64,000 nt of DNA, taken from NCBI GenBank assembly GCA_000310025.1, contig FN648512.1:1-64000 (forward strand), read 5' to 3'. Within the stretch, counting starts at the first letter, position 1, and every line of letters begins with the position of its first letter. The notes under the pieces are model-generated. The model did not search any database. It was not told where the DNA came from and saw only the letters and a program-made list of their open reading frames with translations. Source of the DNA: Ectocarpus siliculosus (taxonomy: Eukaryota; Sar; Phaeophyceae; Ectocarpales; Ectocarpaceae). Made by a program: the position numbers and the translations under genes. Below are positions 58,901 to 64,000 of this stretch, in pieces.

Positions 58901-61345
58901 TCCATGAAAGAGAAGCTGAGACACAACGGCCGCAAAGAAACTGTGGTCTGGATGACCGCCGCCCGCCAACGCGAAAAGTATAGCTTTTGTCTCTTGCAGC
59001 CATTATAAACATTCCAAGTTGACAGCGGAGGCGCTCAACACGATCAAAACGTGTGTGAATCGTTTGACACATTAGGCATTTTTCTCAGTCTTGTTCCATC
59101 GGAGTGATATATTGCAAGGGTGTGGTGACACTTTTCAAAAAGAAAATAGGAGCACCTTCTTCATCTGGTCCAGGAAAACCTCCTTGGATGACGGTGCACA
59201 AGACCCCGCCCACCTCCCAAACACCAGCCGAAAGAGCGGGGCATGGTACAGGGCGGCTGCGGTACATCCGAGAGCGGCACGAAAAACACGTTCGTTCGTG
59301 AGGGGTCGACGTGAACGCCGACAAGCAAGGGGGGTGACAGGGGGTAGAGACACCGCAAAATGGGAGGTACGCCGGACATAGGCTACTAGCGCGGCAATGG
59401 AAAGGGCGGGGGCGGGGGTGATAGACTTGAACTGGCCAAAAGTAAAGAAAAATCCATTCGCCATGCATGCTGACTTTCTCTGGCGCCGCGTACATCCGGT
59501 GACAATCGATGAAGGAAGTTGAAGCAGTAATCCACGACATATTTTCCCTCCGTCCCTCAATCACGGCCTACAATATATGTAGGCAAGCAGCCATTCACGT
59601 CGCTTCCCTGCACGCCCTGCCCACTCCTCCCGCCAAACGAAGACATCCATACACACAACACATAGAAAAAAATGCAATCCGTAGACAGGTATCTATCTGC
59701 CACACGCATCCAACCAGAACAAGAGCAAGGTTTTCGATTCGCCTGCCAACGCCTTCCACAGCCACCATCTCCAACCCATGCTCGAAGAGAGGCCCGCGCA
59801 GGGAAAAAAGAGGCCACGGCACGTCATTAAGGGACGAAAACTCTCACGGCCAACATATCAACATCGCCATCTACCGCATCTAAACCAACTCACTGGCGAG
59901 AAGACCGAGGATCTTAGGCAGCTCCTGGTTCATGCTCCCGTTGATGATGTATCCCTGTGTGAAGACTCCGTGAGGGTGGTAGCAGAATACCGTCGGGGGC
60001 ATGTTGTCCTGCAGGGGGTACGGTCACGGCTACGGTCAAGGGGCAGAGCCCAAATCAAGCACAACTCGATTCCACTCACCGCCCCCCCCCCCGCCCCCCC
60101 CAGATATCTTCCCGCACTGGCCAGCCTCACACCTCTCACTGTAAGTCGTGGCTCCGATAGTGGTGTGACAAAGGCCCTCGATCCTCTTATATTGGAATCC
60201 CCTCTACCGGAATAGTCGGGTACCCCAAGCATACTGTAGTGTAGCGGGTTGAGTCCGTGACAGCCGATTTCGGCCCTCTTTCTTTCGGAGCCCCCTCTTA
60301 TTAGGCACCCTCATACAACGGATCCACGGCTGCAGTACACGATGTTTAGGGTCGGACGTTTCTATGCTTCTCACCCACGATTCAGGCCCCTCCTTCTCGT
60401 ACACGCGGCCGCACGACTTGTGCCAGTACTGCGACCACCGGGGGATCGCGTGCCGGAACTCCGTCCAGCCGACGTCGCCGTTCTCTTTGCTGCCGCTACC
60501 CTTGGCCACGTAGGGGAAGACACCGGCTGCGACCAGACCAGCCAGCACAGTGTACGCCGTGCGGCTGCCGACCCAGATCAAGGCGCATGCAACCAGGGGC
60601 GCAAGTGCCTGCCCAAACGATAACGATCATGCGCCAGGATTTGGACACGTGAATTCCCGGGAGGGCATTGAACGAGCGTTACAGTACCTCGGGGGTTTAT
60701 TCACATCACAAGCTCAAAGATTGAAGCGGACAAATGTACGGGACAAAACCGCGCAAGTTGCTTTCGTTTCGTGGGGGGAAATAGTTTTGGTTGTTGTTGA
60801 ATTATCTAAAACGGTATTGCCAATATAAATTCGAGTGCAACCACGAAAGCGACGCACCGGAAAAGTGCCGAGACAGCTGTGGGGGCAACGAAATCCCTGT
60901 GCTCGTTGGAGAGAGGGACGCGACAAACAATGTCGTGAGTAGTATTCAATCCACAACGAGGCAACTTGGTAGTCAACATGAACATGCATCACTACGAAGA
61001 AGACCTGACCCAAACGGAACAACCGATGCGGTGTAAGGCGACCTTTTCCCCTCCTGTGGACCAACACGGTGCTTCGTTATCAACACGCCGTTCACTCACC
61101 CCGATGACCCACACAACCACCACGAACAGGAGGGTCAGACCACCGCGGAGCCGCAGCAAAGCTCCCGCGCTACCTTCCTCCACGTTCGAGTCCGAAATTA
61201 TAAGCCGCGGCTGCCGCGGCTGCTGGTGCTGCTGCTCCTGCTGCCGCTGCTGCTGCTGCTGGGGTGGCGCAGGGTCACTCTTGTTGGTGTTGTCTTCTGG
61301 AGTTTCGGAGGACACCTTGTGCCACGAATCCCCACTGATGGACAT
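55997..61345 (-). CDS. DGAT2-type diacylglycerol acyltransferase
   Basis: Endoplasmic reticulum acyltransferase of the DGAT2/MOGAT family, transferring acyl-CoA to diacylglycerol to make triacylglycerol. Nine exons in phase: 61345-61100, 60608-60375, 60008-59894, 59256-59156, 58873-58772, 58059-57985, 57257-57190, 56865-56742, 56071-55997; 379 aa, normal for the family. The N-terminus is Gln/Pro-rich and probably cytosolic, followed by membrane segments LTLLFVVVVWVIG and LAPLVACALIWVG. Family motifs in order: VFCYHPHGVF (the catalytic HPHG block), GIIPGGFQEAT, RVWMKNRKGLVKYALQ (across an intron), FTFGESDTYW, PGVCPWG, WCPLLPRRVKLMTVFGEPL, and a charged C-terminus. Exon 7 could end three bases earlier with no phase change. 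The start ATG at 61345 is the first in frame before the Gln-rich segment. The gene looks whole. Algae carry several DGAT2 paralogues; which one this is, and whether it prefers diacylglycerol or monoacylglycerol, cannot be told. Confidence 0.95.
56467..56610 (+). mobile_element. LINE endonuclease-domain fragment
   Basis: A short plus-strand frame reads NFVAVYAPTE, then FWAKLDSLVRRIP and ELVYIL, the pattern of the apurinic-like endonuclease domain of non-LTR retrotransposons just before the GDFN motif. A stop lies immediately upstream and the similarity ends after about 45 codons, so it is a relic. It sits in the last intron of the DGAT2 gene, in antisense orientation. Confidence 0.6.
58226..58678 (+). 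pseudogene. Unrecognised coding-like relic in DGAT2 intron
   Basis: Two frames, 58226-58465 and 58478-58678, lie in the same phase on the plus strand separated by one stop (TAA). Their composition looks like protein (VRIAPGPEALISEIKVYPSG; SVAYALLRAPPEVTDTTLFG). They sit in antisense inside the DGAT2 intron between 58772 and 58059. They could be one older frame with a stop, perhaps from a mobile element. No domain was recognised. Confidence 0.35.
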
Positions 61346-62950
61346 CTCGCTCTATCTCGAGTGTGTATTCTCACCCTTCTCGGGGTTGCTGCTTTCTGCT
61401 GGTTATTCGAGGATATTCCTGCTGCTTGCGGCAAGAGAACACTCTCGGGGATTGGAGCCAGGTTCTGTGCACGCTGAGGTCCCGATCGATCGTGCTTTGA
61501 AAACGCAAAGGCCTTGTAACCGCAGCGAGGCTATCTCTCAAGACAAGATGACGGCGTCGTGTCCAGCACACCACCACAACCGATGATGGACGGATGGGTT
61601 CGACCGCGCCCGCTGGCCGACCTGGACAGGGACGGGAAGGGAAGGAAAGCGGAAGAAATTAATTAAAAGGGATGGGCGTGATTTTGAAAGATTCGAGATT
61701 TTGATAGAGCCAGCTGTACCCAATCGTTTCATGACACGTGGAGAGAGATGGCAGGGTGCAAAATGTGCAGTGTGCAGTGTGCAGTGTGTGACTTTTCGGG
61801 TCGATGGTATGTGTACACCAGGGTTTTTACGCTCACAATGACAGAGAGACTACCCGTTCGGTATATTGCCCGCATCGAAGTGCACGTGTCGACGTCTTTA
61901 CAGCGGTGGCTGTTGAGGATGAATACCGGATATACCGGAGTTTTTTCTGTTATTTGTATGCACACACACACAATCAGTGACCCTTGCAAAGCCGGCACAA
62001 CGGATATTTAGCTGGCAGCTCCGCACAGCAATAATAGCAGTACCCAAGCGAATCCCCAGCAGCTGATCGAACACAGACCTACACGCGCTCGAGTCTTCCG
62101 GGTTTAGTGTCTGCTAAGCTATCCATGAAAGACCGAGAGCGCGCGCGAGAGAGGGCGCGCACATGGCTGATGTGTGTGTTCATGCGCAGCGAGATGCGGA
62201 GGAATCAAGCCATTCGGCCTTCCAAGTGGTTGGCACACAGTCATTGGGCGAGCAGAAAGTAATGTTCCACGACTGCAACCGAAAGCAACCGGAGAACCAC
62301 TACCTAGCAGAACTCTAGACTGAAAAGCAAGGAACTGGTGGTGCCATACTACTGCCACGCTTACCTTCGACATGTCTTCTTACACGCATACAGCGCACAA
62401 CCTGTGCACCTCACGGTGAGGTGAGGTCATGTTCAACTTGGAGTTGGCGATACAGCAGCAGCAATGCACATTGGAGGCTCTCTCGACGCATCGATCTACA
62501 TCGATCGGACCTACCGCTGCCGCCGCCGCGTCGAGGATCCTCCCGAAAGCCGCTTCCTCGTCTTGTTTGTGGTCTTGGGGAAGGAGCTGTGGTTGGGTTG
62601 GTTGTCAACATTCCGCACGAGGGGCTCCGCAGAATGAGGCGTTGCAACGTACAGCGTACGTACGTACCCCGCTGCCTGAGTACGTACTCGCACGCGCGAG
62701 GTTTGGTGCCGGTTGAGGTTTTGAAACGTCATCACATGAAAGATGAGGGTTGGGCACCGCGCCTCCGCTAGACCGCGACTCTAAATCAAATGATTGGTAG
62801 TGGTCCCGCTGCTACTCTGCTGCTGCGTATGGCATACACCCAGACCTGTTTGGAGAAACTACTGTTATCCCCAACCACACGATTATCCTGCGAAGTTTCC
62901 CTCACAGAGCAGACAACCCTCACCAGAGAAGAAGACATGATCCACACGGG
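61346..62950. promoter_or_regulatory. Upstream region of DGAT2; no other gene seen
   Basis: Contains the DGAT2 leader/promoter (minus) and the upstream side of the 63-kb ORF (plus). CTC and CTG runs, a TGCAGTG triplicate near 61770 and GTAC repeats near 62655-62690 are visible. No convincing exon. Confidence 0.45.
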
Positions 62951-63439
62951 ATGATGCTGGCGAGAGCCAGCAACCAAACCCCTGCCGCCATGACGTCCAT
63001 GTCAATAGCCGATCCCGATGTCACCAGCTTGGAAGATGTGCAAAGAGAGCTGGATGCAATCAAGGCTGAGCGCAGACGCCGACAGCGAGCGCTGTACGAT
63101 GGAACCCTAGCTGGGGCTTCTCGTGTGACGACAAAAATGCCGGCTACCTCCTCCAAGGTTCGATTCCCCGCCGCGGCGCGCACTGTAATATGGGCAAACG
63201 CGCTCCACCGAAAAGAAAAGGGGGAGGAGGGAATGCTGCCCTACGAACCAGAGGCTTGCGCCCCTTTTCAGCTGCTGACGATGGCCTACGTGCCCTGGTC
63301 GGACGGGCGCCTCGGTCCTTCCCCGGGCCACTTCATGGGCAGCCCCGTCGAAGCGCTCGATTTGAGCCCGTGGGATATATCATTCGCAGGGCAAATAGAC
63401 GCCTTATGGAGGGCAAACAGGCGAGCTTGTATGGCATGA
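62951..63439 (+). CDS. Hypothetical protein with short coiled coil
   Basis: A 162-codon frame; the most credible part begins at one of the early ATGs (MTSMSIADPDVTSLEDVQRE) and continues as a charged Arg/Glu/Ala helix, RELDAIKAERRRRQRALYDG, probably coiled coil. A possible donor (AAG|GTTCGA) follows ATSSK. Beyond it both this frame and a second one (63190-63456, ending LYGMNIGDV) stay open, so the true continuation is unclear and an intron is possible. No family recognised. The two ATGs at 62951 and 62954 and others downstream leave the start open. Confidence 0.45.
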   Translation: MMLARASNQTPAAMTSMSIADPDVTSLEDVQRELDAIKAERRRRQRALYDGTLAGASRVTTKMPATSSKVRFPAAARTVIWANALHRKEKGEEGMLPYEPEACAPFQLLTMAYVPWSDGRLGPSPGHFMGSPVEALDLSPWDISFAGQIDALWRANRRACMA

Positions 63440-63456
63440 ACATTGGTGATGTATGA

Positions 63457-64000
63457 GCATACGAAGCCCTGGCAGCACACAACTCGGTTGTGTAAGGCCG
63501 TGTGTCTGAACTCTGGTCTTGTTTGCGCTGAGGTTGTTGGAAGGACAAAACATTTCACGGGCACTGATGGACCTCCATGCGACCGTCTGAAGCACTGTGC
63601 AGGACCGCATCCCGACTTCTCGATCATGTCTTTGGTGTCTTGTTAAAAAAATATCGGGACCGGAACACATGTTTCTATGTGTGCATGCTCGTCTGGACAC
63701 TCGAATTCGGTCCGTATCCGCTACAGATAGACAGTAGTTGCGCGAATGTTTGGAGTCACTACAGTACTACTGTATGTATCGTACAACGTGCTTGCAGTAT
63801 CGGCTTCGTTCGGAACCTGCAGTACAGCTCGAGTTGTGTCCCCGGTATTTTCTTCTCGTGTGTGCAAGTGTGTGATACGAAGGATATTCTTTTTGCTTTC
63901 TTCACAACAGCAGTTACTCAACCTTCGAACTGCTTGCAGTCTACTTAATTTACATGCATGGTACTCAGAGTCTTGCGGCAAGACACTGGCGGCATATCTT
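63457..64000. other. No gene seen at window end
   Basis: No frame with coding character or exon-like splice sites that I can place. The hypothetical gene at 63 kb may continue here. Confidence 0.4.

Noticed and set aside
1-64000. CRISPR arrays, bacterial operons, rRNA or tRNA genes
   Set aside because: None seen; repeats lack CRISPR spacing and all confirmed genes are spliced. tRNA genes were looked for only by eye and could be missed.

Overview
The window looks like nuclear DNA of a photosynthetic stramenopile, most likely a brown alga of the Ectocarpus type. This rests on three things. Genes carry many short coding exons separated by introns of roughly 0.3-1 kb with GT/AG ends. Two genes encode N-termini with the Phe-containing cleavage motif ([15 protein letters not shown]) typical of bipartite targeting to a secondary red plastid. 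Intergenic DNA is rich in CTG/CAG runs, tandem repeats and fossil mobile elements. The species is inference; the gene models were built by hand from splice sites, reading phase and family motifs.

Layout. 1-4.3 kb: no firm gene, much trinucleotide repeat, one possible first exon near 1.4 kb. 4.3-5.9 kb: two arrays of short palindromic motifs (CCTC-N-GAGG, then CCCCGGGG). 5.96-10.9 kb: a DNA element with about 530-bp inverted arms, one arm carrying a fossil Ty1/copia LTR element; the other arm keeps the empty site. 11.0-11.1 kb: a 100-N assembly gap in C/G homopolymer. 11.1-14.7 kb: no convincing gene. 14.7-28.3 kb (minus): a leucine carboxyl methyltransferase gene (LCMT1/PPM1) whose N-terminal exon is separated from the rest by about 9 kb of repeat-filled intron, including a short telomere-like array and a 1.25-kb TIR element. 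29.8-37.55 kb (plus): a complete 12-exon plastid dihydrolipoamide dehydrogenase. 39.6-43.0 kb (minus): a plastid-targeted membrane protein of unknown function. 43.8-49.1 kb (plus): a complete 9-exon NOSIP homologue, head to head with the previous gene across a (GA)38 tract. 50.4-54.2 kb (plus): a 4-exon gene joining an N-terminal helical bundle to three GRF zinc fingers. 56.0-61.35 kb (minus): a complete 9-exon DGAT2-type acyltransferase. 63 kb (plus): an unrecognised coiled-coil ORF.

How the genes relate. Plastid lipoamide dehydrogenase is the E3 subunit of the plastid pyruvate dehydrogenase complex, which makes acetyl-CoA for fatty acid synthesis. DGAT2 stores fatty acids as triacylglycerol, so the window holds an early and a late step of one carbon route, though nothing shows co-regulation. 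LCMT1 (PP2A carboxyl methylation) and NOSIP (U-box-like ubiquitin ligase) are conserved eukaryotic housekeeping or regulatory genes. The least conventional gene is the helical-bundle/GRF gene, whose three zinc fingers are each split at the same codon by a phase-0 intron.
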